Below are positions 16,528 to 24,566 of a stretch of DNA of 32,212 nt, in pieces. Below the pieces are notes generated by a model, which saw only the letters and a program-made list of their open reading frames with translations, did not search any database and was not told the origin of the DNA. Made by a program: the position numbers and the translations under genes. Source of the DNA: an uncultured Oscillospiraceae bacterium (GTDB lineage Bacteria; Bacillota; Clostridia; Oscillospirales; Oscillospiraceae); the NCBI GenBank assembly GCA_934589145.1, contig CAKTNW010000024.1:1-32212 (forward strand), written 5' to 3'. The stretch's first letter is position 1; every line of letters begins with the position of its first letter.

Positions 16528-16550
16528 CTGTCTATGAACTTTTTACCTTT

Positions 16551-17645
16551 TTAAGAAATGCTCGGCTGCTGCAGCACCATACTGTGGAAGCCTCCGCCGG
16601 AGAGAAATATCTCACGGGCATTCACGCCGATAATCTCTCTGCTTGGATAGAACTGCGAGAAGAGCTTGAGCGCTTCCGCATCGTTCGGATCGCCGAACTT
16701 CGGGCAGATGAGCGCGCCATTTGGCATGTAAAAGTTGAGATACGACGCGACGAGCATATCTCCCTCCTGACGGGGCAGCGTATGACGGCTACGGTCAATC
16801 CCGCTCGCCTCTTCCGCCGTAATGACAAGCGGGCGCGGCAGCGGCATCTTGTGGATGACGAGCTTTCGCCCCACGGCATCGGTCTCGTTTTCCAGAATTC
16901 CGAGTGCCTCGCGCACGATCTCGTACTGCGGATGCCCCGGATCGTCCGTCCAAGAGAGCAGCGCCTCGCCGGGACGGATGAAGCAGAACAGGTTGTCGAT
17001 ATGTCCGCGGCCCTCGTCCATGTAGAGCCCGCGGTGCAGCCAGATGGTCTTCTCCACGCCGAGATAACACTTGAGCGTCAATTCCATTTGCTCACGCGTC
17101 AAGTGCGGGTTGCGCCCTTCGCTGAGCAGGCACTCCTCCGTCACAACGACGGTGCTCTCGCCGTCAAAGCGGAACGCACAGCCCTCCAGCACAAATTCCT
17201 GCACCTGATAGTAGTCAAGCCATTCAAGCTCGCAGATTTTTTGCGCAATGAGCTCATCGGCATCCCAAGGAAAATAGAGTCCCTCCTGCGTCCCACCGTA
17301 GCCGTTGAACGTCCAGTTGATTCCGCGGATTTGCGTATCACTGATGACGAACGTCGGCCCCGAGTCTCGCAGGAACGCCTCGTTGCTGCTCAGCTCGATC
17401 ACACGCACAGCGGGGTCGAGACGCTCGCGCGCATTTTCGTACTGGTCGGCGTTGACGCAGACGGTGACGGGTTCGTAGCGGCTGATGATCTGCGCCAGTT
17501 CGCAAACCGTCTTCTGCGCAGGCTTTGCGCCCATGCGCCAGTTATCCTGCCGCTGGGGCCAGATCATCCAGCAGCCCTTGTGCCAGTGGCTCTCCGCCAC
17601 AGGGCGGAACCCGTCGTAAGCGGGGAGAGTATGTAAAAGTGCCAT
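16551..17645 (-). CDS. Agmatine-deiminase/PAD-family protein lacking the catalytic cysteine
   Basis: The 364-residue protein follows the agmatine deiminase (PF04371) fold throughout: NEAFLRDSGPTFV (Asp94), WTFNGYGG, FVLEGCAFRFDGES (Glu154), TEECLLSEGRNPHLT, LYMDEGRGHIDN (Asp210, His215, Asp217) and a C-terminal GGG motif. In active enzymes the end reads GGG-x-x-H-C-x-x-Q-Q with Cys as nucleophile. Here residues 350-360 read GGGFHSMVLQQ, with Ser355/Met356 and no Cys. The His of the usual IHVDGEG motif is also Arg159. It may be an inactive or repurposed guanidine-binding protein. It follows the RpiR gene by 20 bases, so it is probably co-transcribed and controlled by it. A ribosome site GGAAAGGA precedes the start. 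Confidence 0.82.
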   Translation of the reverse strand: MALLHTLPAYDGFRPVAESHWHKGCWMIWPQRQDNWRMGAKPAQKTVCELAQIISRYEPVTVCVNADQYENARERLDPAVRVIELSSNEAFLRDSGPTFVISDTQIRGINWTFNGYGGTQEGLYFPWDADELIAQKICELEWLDYYQVQEFVLEGCAFRFDGESTVVVTEECLLSEGRNPHLTREQMELTLKCYLGVEKTIWLHRGLYMDEGRGHIDNLFCFIRPGEALLSWTDDPGHPQYEIVREALGILENETDAVGRKLVIHKMPLPRPLVITAEEASGIDRSRHTLPRQEGDMLVASYLNFYMPNGALICPKFGDPNDAEALKLFSQFYPSREIIGVNAREIFLSGGGFHSMVLQQPSIS

Positions 17646-17665
17646 CGCTTCATGTCCTTTCCGAT

Positions 17666-18433
17666 TTATTCTGCGGCGCCGTCTGCCTGTCTCTGGCAGT
17701 CGTGCGCCAAGAGGTCGATCGCAGCGATAATTGCGCCTGAGATAAGCTGCCCGTTCTCTCCGCTCGACACCGGTATGCTCAGATCACAGAGCTTTTGCAG
17801 CGAGCCGTGCTTCTGTCCCGTGATGGCGACAAGATACGCGCTCTGCTCGGCGCGCAGGCGGCGAATCTGCTCCAGCAGCGCCTGGTTCTGTCCGGTCGTG
17901 GTCAGGACCAACAGCATATCGTCCCGCGTGATATTGCACTCGGCAGTCTTCATCTCGTAACCGGAGGCAAGCAAAAAGCATGGTTTGCCCTGCATGCAGA
18001 AAAGCCGCCTTGCGTAATACGCCGCCTCACGGCAATCCTCATCCGCCAGCAATAGCACGCTACGCGAAGATTGCAAGTGCTCATAAAAGCGGCTGGCTTT
18101 CTCCTCGGAGAAAGCGTGAAGCGTTGCGCTCACGTTTTCGATATAGTCCTGCACCCAAGCCTCAAGCGAAGCGGACTTCGGCTCGCTTTGCTCAAGAGAG
18201 GTGTAGTAGGTCAGGCGCAGAAGGTTGATAAAGTCCGCATAGCCGGAAAAACCAAGCTTCTGCACAAAGCGGAACATCGTTGCCGTGGAGACAAAGCATT
18301 CGTGTGAAAGCATACGGATGCTCTCATCCTTCACCGTCTCAATGTTGCGCGTGACATAGTCGTAAATGTTGCGGTCTGTCTGGTTGAGCGTAGGAAGATA
18401 GGGCGCGGTGGCTGCAAAAAAATCGTCCTTCAT
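17666..18433 (-). CDS. RpiR/MurR-family transcriptional regulator
   Basis: This 255-residue protein has an N-terminal RpiR helix-turn-helix (about 14-75; SHECFVSTATMFRFVQKLGF is the recognition region) and a C-terminal SIS phosphosugar-binding domain (about 105-235; LLADEDCREAAYYARRLF and LVLTTTGQNQALLEQI). The start at 18433 follows GGAAGGAG, and an upstream promoter fits. Regulators of this type sense phosphosugars or related metabolites. It is first in a two-gene unit with the deiminase-like gene and divergent from a serine hydrolase, so it may control both. Confidence 0.88.
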   Translation of the reverse strand: MKDDFFAATAPYLPTLNQTDRNIYDYVTRNIETVKDESIRMLSHECFVSTATMFRFVQKLGFSGYADFINLLRLTYYTSLEQSEPKSASLEAWVQDYIENVSATLHAFSEEKASRFYEHLQSSRSVLLLADEDCREAAYYARRLFCMQGKPCFLLASGYEMKTAECNITRDDMLLVLTTTGQNQALLEQIRRLRAEQSAYLVAITGQKHGSLQKLCDLSIPVSSGENGQLISGAIIAAIDLLAHDCQRQADGAAE

Positions 18434-18467
18434 GCGCAAATACTCCTTCCTTCGCCGGTCCGGCCGG

Positions 18468-18527
18468 TTTTTCGATTGTTTTTTATTATACCCTAACGCA
18501 TTTCTATTGTAAATGACATTTTTCGAT
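18468..18527. promoter_or_regulatory. Direct repeat pair around the RpiR promoter
   Basis: TTTTTCGAT occurs at 18468-18476 and 18519-18527, 51 bases apart, on either side of the RpiR promoter in the 122-base divergent spacer. The spacing is close to five helical turns. It could be a regulator-binding pair; a 9-base AT-rich match may also be chance. Confidence 0.25.
18485..18513 (-). promoter_or_regulatory. Sigma-A promoter of the RpiR gene
   Basis: On the minus strand TTTACA (18513-18508), a 17-base spacer and TATAAT (18490-18485) form a near-consensus promoter. The predicted start near 18478 lies about 45 bases before the ATG at 18433. Confidence 0.7.
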
Positions 18528-18555
18528 CCAATCAGACTATAAGGAGGAATCTTCC

Positions 18556-19899
18556 ATGGATGTAATCTACCCCACTGAACTTGACCGTGCGCATTTTGCG
18601 GCACTGGAAAAGGACCTTGACGCCATCTTGCATGACTCTGTCATGCCCGTGCCCGCATACGGCGTGATGGCGTTCCGCGACGGGAAACTGCTCTACCAAG
18701 GTTGCAAGGGCCGCCGCCGCATCGATGCACAGCACCCTGAAAATGACCTGCCGTTTGAGACAAGCACTCGCTTTCGCACAGCGTCGATCTCCAAGGTTTT
18801 TGTTACGCTTGGCGTGATGCGCCTTGTCGAGCAGGGTACGCTGGAGCTCGACCGCGACGTGAGTGACTACCTCGGCTTTCCGCTGCGCAACCCCAGCTAT
18901 CCTGACACCACCATCACATTGCGCATGCTGCTCTCGCACACCTCATCGATCCGTGACGGCAGCGTGTACTCCATTCCGCCCGAGGACAACATCGAGCAGT
19001 TTTTTCTGTCCGAAGGCACATATTTTCTTGGTGGTGAACACTTTGCCAACAGCGATGACGGCGTGGACCGTGCGCCCGGCAAGTTTTTTGCATACACGAA
19101 CCTCAACTACGGCGTGATTGGCACAATCTTTGAGCGTCTAAGCGGCGAGCGCTTTGACGTTTACATGAAAAAGCATGTACTCGAGCCCATGGGCCTTGAA
19201 GCCAGTTTCAACGTCGGCGATTTCACCGCCAAGCAGCTACATAACCTCTCGCCCATCTATCAGTCGAAAAACGGCGAGCACTGGGATGCCTCCCAACCCT
19301 GGCAGGCGCAGATCGACGATTACCATGACGAGGTCCAGCCGTGCGATCAGGTTCTCATCACGAACCCTGACCTAGGCGGTACAAATATGCTGGCCGATCT
19401 GCGTGACTATCACATCGGTTACAACGGCACACTGTTCTCCCCGCAGGGCGGTCTCCGCATCAGCATGGAGGAACTCAAGGTGCTCGCAGAGCTGTTTCTG
19501 ACAGACGGCTGCATCGGCGGCAAGCGCTTTCTGAGCAAAGAATCCATCGACACGATGTTCACCCCCTACTGGACGTATTCCGAAAGCGCCAACAACGGCG
19601 ACACGTACGACGGCCTGATGACCTGCTACGGTCTCGGCATCCAGGTGTTCACCTCCGGAAAGCGTGACCGTTTCCTCCGTCACCGTACCGTTGTGATGTC
19701 CGGCCACTTCGGTGAGGCCTACGGCTTGCTCGCAGGGCTGTTCGTCAACCGCGAACGTCAGGACGGCATCTTCTACATGATCAACGGCCAGGGCGCGCCC
19801 GATGTTGACCACCATGGCGACTACTCTGGCATGTACCAGTGGGAGGAACATCTTTGCACTGCACTGCTCGATAATCTCTTCCCCGAAGAAGAGCAGTAA
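18556..19899 (+). CDS. Class C beta-lactamase-fold serine hydrolase
   Basis: The 447-residue protein has the serine beta-lactamase/DD-peptidase motifs in order: S77-I-S-K80 (SxxK), Y180-T-N182 (YxN) and H384-F-G386 (HxG, replacing KTG as in EstB-type esterases). SHTSSIRDGS and YTNLNYGVIG are typical. No signal peptide is present, so it is probably a cytoplasmic esterase, amidase or peptidase and not a drug-resistance lactamase. AAGGAGG at 18541 sets the start. It is divergent from the RpiR gene and upstream of a MATE transporter, in the same direction. Confidence 0.88.
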   Translation: MDVIYPTELDRAHFAALEKDLDAILHDSVMPVPAYGVMAFRDGKLLYQGCKGRRRIDAQHPENDLPFETSTRFRTASISKVFVTLGVMRLVEQGTLELDRDVSDYLGFPLRNPSYPDTTITLRMLLSHTSSIRDGSVYSIPPEDNIEQFFLSEGTYFLGGEHFANSDDGVDRAPGKFFAYTNLNYGVIGTIFERLSGERFDVYMKKHVLEPMGLEASFNVGDFTAKQLHNLSPIYQSKNGEHWDASQPWQAQIDDYHDEVQPCDQVLITNPDLGGTNMLADLRDYHIGYNGTLFSPQGGLRISMEELKVLAELFLTDGCIGGKRFLSKESIDTMFTPYWTYSESANNGDTYDGLMTCYGLGIQVFTSGKRDRFLRHRTVVMSGHFGEAYGLLAGLFVNRERQDGIFYMINGQGAPDVDHHGDYSGMYQWEEHLCTALLDNLFPEEEQ

Positions 19900-20006
19900 A
19901 ATCTCTCTACGCGGCCACGCGTAGAAGCAGCGCACATTCTGTCTTCTCTGAGCAGTCAGACATATTGTAACTTTGATATATTCTACTTATTTAAGGACGT
20001 GTTATT

Positions 20007-21341
20007 TTGATACTCTCAGGCAAAAGTCTGAAACATGACTTTGTCCGTTTTGTCTCCGCCACCGTGGCTTCTTTGATGGTTTTTTCCCTCTACTCCATGG
20101 TCGACGGTCTGATGGTTTCGATTGGCGTAAATGAATACGCCATGAGCGCCGTCAATCTTTCTCTTCCCTTTACCAACGCGCTCTTTTCTATCGCAGTGCT
20201 GTTTGGCGTCGGGTCGTCAACACTCATCGCCATTTACATTGCGCAGGACAAACGGCACGAGGCCGACACACTATTTTCACAGAACTTTGCCACGTTGCTC
20301 GTCATCGGAGCGCTGGCCACCACGCTCGTCTTCACCTTTTTAGAGCCGTTTGCGATCCTGCTTGGTGCGGACGAGATTACGCTTGACTATGTCAAGGAAT
20401 ATCTCACCGGTATCGCACCGTTCAGCGTATGCTTTCTCGTCTCCTATAACCTCGAGGTGCTTGTCAAGACCGACGGTTACCCGCGCTATGCGCTTTTCAC
20501 CGTCATCACCGGCTGCTTGACGAACTGTGTACTGGACTATGTTGCGATCTTTTGGCTCAATATGGGCGTCTTCGGCGCGGCGGCGGCGACCGGTATCTCC
20601 CAACTCGTCACATGTGTGCTCTACCTCATCCACTTTTTCAGTAAAAAGTGCACCTTCCACCTGCGCAAGTTCCATTTCGTCCCGCAACTCTACACCCGTA
20701 TTCTGCCTATTGGTCTTGCCGATGGTGTGACGGAACTGTGTTCTGGTCTTATGATTTTTTTCTTCAACCACACGGTGCTGCGCTGCATCGGCACAGATGG
20801 CGTTGTGACCTATACGGTCATCGCCTATGTCAACACCGTCGTCATCAATCTGATGGTAGGCATTTCGCAGGGCTCGCAACCGCTCGTCAGTTTCCACTAC
20901 GGCAAGGGCGAGCATGCCCAATGCCAAAAGCTCCTGCGTTACGGTCTGACCACTGTGTGCATCATTGCACCGCTACTGTTCCTCTGCGTATGCTTCTTTG
21001 CGCCGCAGATTGTGAGTTTATATCTTTCACATGCGAGCAACGAGCTCGTCGCCTACTCCGTGCGTGCATTCCGTCACTATGGCATCTCGTATCTGCTCGT
21101 CGGCTTCAATGTTGTCATCGGCGGTTTCCTCACGGCGCTCGAGCGTCCCGTCCCCGCGATCTCTATTTCCGTCGGCCGCGGACTTGTATTGCAAAGCGCG
21201 GTGCTGCTGACGCTCGCCGCTGTCTTCGGCGGGGAAGCACTGTGGTACACACCTATCATCTCCGAGGCGATTTGCCTTGCAATGTCGGTCTTTTTTCTCC
21301 GCCGCTATCAAGGGGAGACCGGAATATACTCCGGCTTATGA
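20007..21341 (+). CDS. MATE-family efflux transporter
   Basis: This 444-residue membrane protein has 12 hydrophobic segments in two homologous halves, as in MATE exporters. Features include SMVDGLMVSIGVNEYAMSAVN near helix 1, LDYVAIFWLNMGVFGAAAAT in the middle, and GISQGSQPLVSFHYGKG at the start of the second half. The start is TTG 20007 with AAGGA at 19993-19997, since no ATG lies before the first helix. MATE proteins use sodium or proton gradients to export cationic compounds. About 107 bases separate it from the serine hydrolase; co-transcription is possible but no terminator decides it. Confidence 0.9.
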   Translation: MILSGKSLKHDFVRFVSATVASLMVFSLYSMVDGLMVSIGVNEYAMSAVNLSLPFTNALFSIAVLFGVGSSTLIAIYIAQDKRHEADTLFSQNFATLLVIGALATTLVFTFLEPFAILLGADEITLDYVKEYLTGIAPFSVCFLVSYNLEVLVKTDGYPRYALFTVITGCLTNCVLDYVAIFWLNMGVFGAAAATGISQLVTCVLYLIHFFSKKCTFHLRKFHFVPQLYTRILPIGLADGVTELCSGLMIFFFNHTVLRCIGTDGVVTYTVIAYVNTVVINLMVGISQGSQPLVSFHYGKGEHAQCQKLLRYGLTTVCIIAPLLFLCVCFFAPQIVSLYLSHASNELVAYSVRAFRHYGISYLLVGFNVVIGGFLTALERPVPAISISVGRGLVLQSAVLLTLAAVFGGEALWYTPIISEAICLAMSVFFLRRYQGETGIYSGL

Positions 21342-21472
21342 GAGATGGATGCTCTCACACGGTATCTAGCAACAGATATTTCCCCATGTATTACTAAAGA
21401 GCGCTGAAATAGGGTCGGCTCTTGCGTTGCACGGGATTACAGAGTCTTAAAGCGATTATTGGTAAACAATAA
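21342..21472. other. Intergenic sequence between MATE gene and IS66 derivative
   Basis: These 131 bases hold no open frame of note. GAGC ... GCTC around 21399-21422 is a weak dyad. I see no promoter or clear terminator for the MATE gene here. Confidence 0.4.
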
Positions 21473-21711
21473 GTAAGTGTCAAAGCTGAGGGCGGCTAAG
21501 GAGAACGGCTTAGATCCGTACCGATATTTGCTTTGGGTCCTGCGAAATGCGCCGGGGCTGAGTAAAACAGATGATGCATGGGCTGAAAAGTTGCTGCCCG
21601 CGAAAGCTCCGGAAGAATGCTATATGCCGCAATAATAGAAGACCGTCATCTCGGTGAGCAGTAGCTCACTGAGATGGCGGCCTTTTATACGCGGCTTCAT
21701 TTTACGCTTAC
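21473..21711 (+). mobile_element. MITE-like internally deleted IS66 derivative (239 bp)
   Basis: Left end GTAAGTGTCAAAGCTGAGG (from 21473) joins directly to the last 45 codons of tnpC (21498-21635, ending EECYMPQ), then the tnpC terminator hairpin (21641-21686) and right end TTTTACGCTTAC (21700-21711). Everything between the left repeat and the tnpC tail is gone; the joint has GGC-x-AAGGA similarity to the parent, suggesting deletion at a short homology. Both ends are present, so TnpABC in trans could act on it. Flanks AACAATAA and CTATGAAA show no duplication. Confidence 0.85.
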
Positions 21712-21724
21712 CTATGAAAAAATA

Positions 21725-21769
21725 AGCACCCAGAGAGACAGCCTCAAAAGGCCATTTCCTATGGGTGCT
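21725..21769. other. Nested hairpin near repeat A
   Basis: AGCACCCA (21725-21732) pairs with TGGGTGCT (21762-21769), and inside it GCCT-CAAA-AGGC forms a second stem. No T-run follows closely. It lies between the IS66 derivative and the 45-bp repeat; the role is unknown. Confidence 0.3.
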
Positions 21770-21823
21770 CATTTCAGCGCTATTTTTCCAGCTCTTTGCT
21801 ATTGGTCATACATAAAAGGCTTG

Positions 21824-21868
21824 TTTTGACCCCGGCATCATGACATTGCTCATAGAGGGAGCATATCA
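21824..21868 (-). repeat. 45-bp inverted repeat, copy A
   Basis: Reading inward on the plus strand, TTTTGACCCCGGCATCATGA, then CATTGC, a 7-base variable core TCATAGA, and GGGAGCATATCA. The reverse complement recurs at 31739-31783 with 40 of 45 positions identical; all five differences lie in the 7-base core. The copies point outward from the surface-protein region, like terminal repeats of an element or two inverted IS ends. Confidence 0.75.
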
Positions 21869-21912
21869 CTTCCCGTACCCTTATTTTTTTGTGCTTTTTG
21901 CGATAGCGGCGA

Positions 21913-24030
21913 TTATGCGCCTGCTTGGCTGCCTTCGGTAGTATTGCCGCCGCTTTCGCCGCCGCCGCTGGTGGTGCGATTGGGGGTGTAGGTAGGTCTG
22001 ATGTTATCCGGATAAGCCCAATTCGAGCCGGACGAGCCATACCTAAGCCAAATAAAGTATTCTGCGTTTGCTTCAAAGACGTTCTTGTCGAAGGTTACCG
22101 AATACTTGCCATCGCTCCCGCGCGTAGCATCTTTTTTAATTGTTGCATTGTCATTCTCAACGTTGGATGCACCGACATCTTTCTTTGCCAATGCCACCTC
22201 GACCTTGGCATTTTCCGGCATATTCTGTGTGTGGATGGTGAATGTTTGCTTGCCGGTTGTCGGATCATCAGCATGCTCCACTTTTGTAAATGCAGGTGTG
22301 AGTACATCTACCGTCATATCATCCAGCTTCAATACGTCGGTCGGCAGATACCAGCCGAGAGTGTTTTCCTTCAACTGGAATTTTCTTGTGTCAATGGAAA
22401 TATTCGGCAATGTCCCTTCTTTGAATGGATATGGGGAGTTCTCGTCCCATACGCCGCCTATACTGCCGGTTGTAACGGAAACAGTCACATTCAGCCCTGT
22501 CTTGCTCTTTTCAACCTTATCCACTTTGATAGATCGGAAATTGACGTTGCCAGTAGTTGAATTACTCGTATCCATCGTTACACAGCCATCGGGCACGGAT
22601 GCGATTGCATCAGCACCATTCAGGGTAATCGGAACAACGCCTGTGAATTTTGTAGCATTTGTAGCGTTTATAGCGTCGTTTGTAGCCGTAAATTGAGGGA
22701 GAGTGTCCGGCTGGTCTGCGCTCACGCTGATCGGTGCGCCGATGGTAGCGGGGTATTCGCCGTTTTCGCCCAGCTTGCCGATTTCCCTGTTATTATTAGG
22801 AGCTTTAACTGTAACGACAAATTGAACCTCTTTCGGTTCATTTGGCTCTTTTATTACCTTCGCCCCACTACTGTAGGTGCCGCCTGTACCACTGACGTTC
22901 CCTATTTTGATATAATCTCCAATATTACCGGTTTCATTCTGATTTTTCCACTGGGCTTCCCATTCAAAGGTTAGATATATACCATCAAGACTATAATCTC
23001 TTACAAACTGATAGACGTAATTCAATTTCAAAGGCTGCTTGTAGGAGCTATACGGGGCATCCGAATTTCTATCCTCAGACACAACGTCTTTTGCCTTCTG
23101 CAGGATATATGCATCCGTGGTTTTGTTTGTGCCTACCTTGACTTTATTCTGGATGTAGTCATCTATCGCAGCTTGCAGTGTCTTTGCCGTGTCATCGCAT
23201 ATACTCTGGGATGCAAAGCCAATGCGATCTTGATTCTCTACGCTTTTGATTGCATCGTCCAGTGGTTGCCAGTCTTTTGGTGTCGCAAATCGAACGCCAG
23301 CCGTAATTTGATCAGGAGTGCTGTCTATTATCAGGATTTTTGTCTTATCCGTTGCGGCTTCCTTCTCATCGTCTGTCTGCTTATTCTGCAAGTCCATATA
23401 TGCAGCCTTCGCCGCCTCAAGCTTAGCCTTATCCAGCGGGAGTACGGTTACTTTCGCCTCTGCGGTCAGTGTGCCGTTGTAGGTATAGCCGCTGGGTATG
23501 GTTACGGTGGCCACTGCCGGGGTGGAGTCTGGTTGTGAAGGCTTTGGATCATAGGCTGCGTTTGTTCCCCATTTCCAGTTTGTTACCGTTGTGGTGGTAG
23601 TCGAGCCGCCCTTGAGCTTCAGGGTAACGGTCGTAGGGATCGCTGCCAGCGCTTCATCTGCGGTTTTCTCGCCGTAAGGTACGTTGAGTATTACCACCTC
23701 AGCGCCCGTGATCTCCTTCGAGGTCGTGCTGCTATTGCCGCCGCTGCCGCTATTGCCGCCGGAGCTGCCGCCCGCGGCGGGCTTGTCGGTCTTGGCAACG
23801 GCGGAGCCGTTGACCTTCACATCGGCGGAGCCTGTCGCGCCGACGACCTTGACGTCGCCCTTGATCTCGGTCTTGACATTTGCCTCAACCGTCTGGATCG
23901 TGCCGTTGGCAGTGATCTTCGCATCCTCGCTGTTGTTGACGAGGCGCGCCAGACCATCTATGCCTTTACGCAGATCCGTGTAGCCGCAGGCGATGTAGAC
24001 CTGATCTGCGCCGGTGAAATCGTTCAGCAT
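21913..24030 (-). pseudogene. Truncated surface-protein gene fused in frame to the 5' end of IS66 tnpB
   Basis: One open frame of 705 codons. Residues 1-31 are the start of IS66 TnpB (MLNDFTGADQVYIACGYTDL, then RKGIDGLARLV). From residue 32 (about 23938 on the map) the sequence turns into an unrelated low-complexity, Ser/Thr/Gly-rich surface protein with Ig-like stretches (PSGYTYNGTLTAEAKVTVLP) and a Gly/Ser linker (GGSSGGNSGSGGNSS). No signal peptide, SLH or LPXTG motif is present, so the surface part has lost its N-terminus and any chimera would stay in the cytoplasm. A complete tnpA overlaps its start, so it could still be translated from the IS66 leader. A protein-level product is unproven. 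Confidence 0.75.
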
Positions 24031-24371
24031 AGGCGCAGGAGCTCCACCAGCAGTCTCAGCTGTTCCGCGTTACAACCGGGGTAAATGTCCAGACTGGCCT
24101 TCCCAATATGCAGTGTGGCGCAACGTTCCGCTACGTTGCATGATACCTGCTTCGGCGCCGGTAACTCCGCAAAGGTCACGGTCGTTGATGGCGGTGTTCC
24201 GTTTCTCCGCACTCCCGTCAGAAGTTCCCGCTCCCAACGGTAATAGGTGGTTGTTGTAACGCCCCGCTGCTGGCACCATTCGCTTACGGAGAGACCGCTG
24301 CTGCGGCATTCCTGTATAGCTATGTTCCATTCCTGCTTCTTGGCTTCGTGTTTCAGTTCATTGCTCGTCAT
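24024..24371 (-). CDS. tnpA: IS66 accessory protein TnpA (second copy)
   Basis: This complete 115-residue TnpA is closely similar to the copy at 12134-12481: MTSNELKHEAKKQEW start, helix-turn-helix SGLSVSEWCQQRGVTTTTYY, the PAPKQV linker and a C-terminal LLVELLRLC. The small differences show the two copies are diverged, not a recent duplication. It overlaps the tnpB-surface fusion by seven bases as in the intact element. It has no matching full tnpB or tnpC here, so on its own it is unlikely to transpose. Confidence 0.85.
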   Translation of the reverse strand: MTSNELKHEAKKQEWNIAIQECRSSGLSVSEWCQQRGVTTTTYYRWERELLTGVRRNGTPPSTTVTFAELPAPKQVSCNVAERCATLHIGKASLDIYPGCNAEQLRLLVELLRLC

Positions 24372-24393
24372 TTACTGTACACCCCTGAACGTT

Positions 24394-24429
24394 ATAGTGG
24401 TGGAAAGTTTCGCAACTTCCCACCACTAT
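24394..24429 (-). other. IS66 leader hairpin (copy 2)
   Basis: ATAGTGGTGGAAAGTT (24394-24409) pairs with AACTTCCCACCACTAT (24414-24429) with one A-C mismatch. The loop reads GCGA on the minus strand, as in the other copies. It has G-C where copy 1 has T-A at the pair seven from the base. Confidence 0.65.
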
Positions 24430-24470
24430 TGTCCCATGTGTGTCCAGCCGCCCTCAGCTTTGACGGTTAC

Positions 24471-24566
24471 GAATGCTATATGCCGCAACAATAGAAGGCC
24501 ACCATCTCAGTGAGCAGCAGCTCATTGAGATGGTGGCCTTCTATATGTGGTTAGGTTTGACGCTAC
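24471..24566 (+). mobile_element. IS66 right-end remnant
   Basis: GAATGCTATATGCCGCAACA (the last tnpC codons, ECYMPQ) starts at 24471, followed by the terminator hairpin (24493-24542; 23 pairs with one G-U) and the right end TTTGACGCTAC (24556-24566). The rest of this copy is missing. Its outermost bases supply the stop codon of the large SLH gene on the other strand. The left end of the minus-strand IS66 half abuts it directly, so one copy probably inserted into, or recombined with, another. Confidence 0.8.

Larger units (their letters stand above)
23938..24470 (-). mobile_element. IS66 left half (left end, hairpin, tnpA, start of tnpB)
   Basis: On the minus strand the left end GTAACCGTCAAAGCTGAGG begins at 24470 and is followed by the leader hairpin (24429-24394), complete tnpA and the first 31 codons of tnpB. 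IS66 similarity stops at about 23938 where a surface-protein sequence takes over in the same frame. The rest of tnpB, tnpC and the right end are missing. The left end abuts the tail of another IS66 copy at 24471. Confidence 0.83.

Noticed and set aside
16584..17636. A 350-codon plus-strand frame opposite the deiminase-like gene
   Set aside because: Shadow of codon bias; the minus-strand product matches a protein family throughout and has a ribosome site, promoter unit and terminator.
18556..19899. Antibiotic-resistance beta-lactamase
   Set aside because: No signal peptide and an HxG instead of KTG motif point to a cytoplasmic serine esterase/amidase of the same fold.
21780..22076. Small minus-strand frame of 98 codons covering repeat A
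   Set aside because: It runs partly across the surface-protein pseudogene in another frame and through the 45-bp repeat; no ribosome site and no family match.
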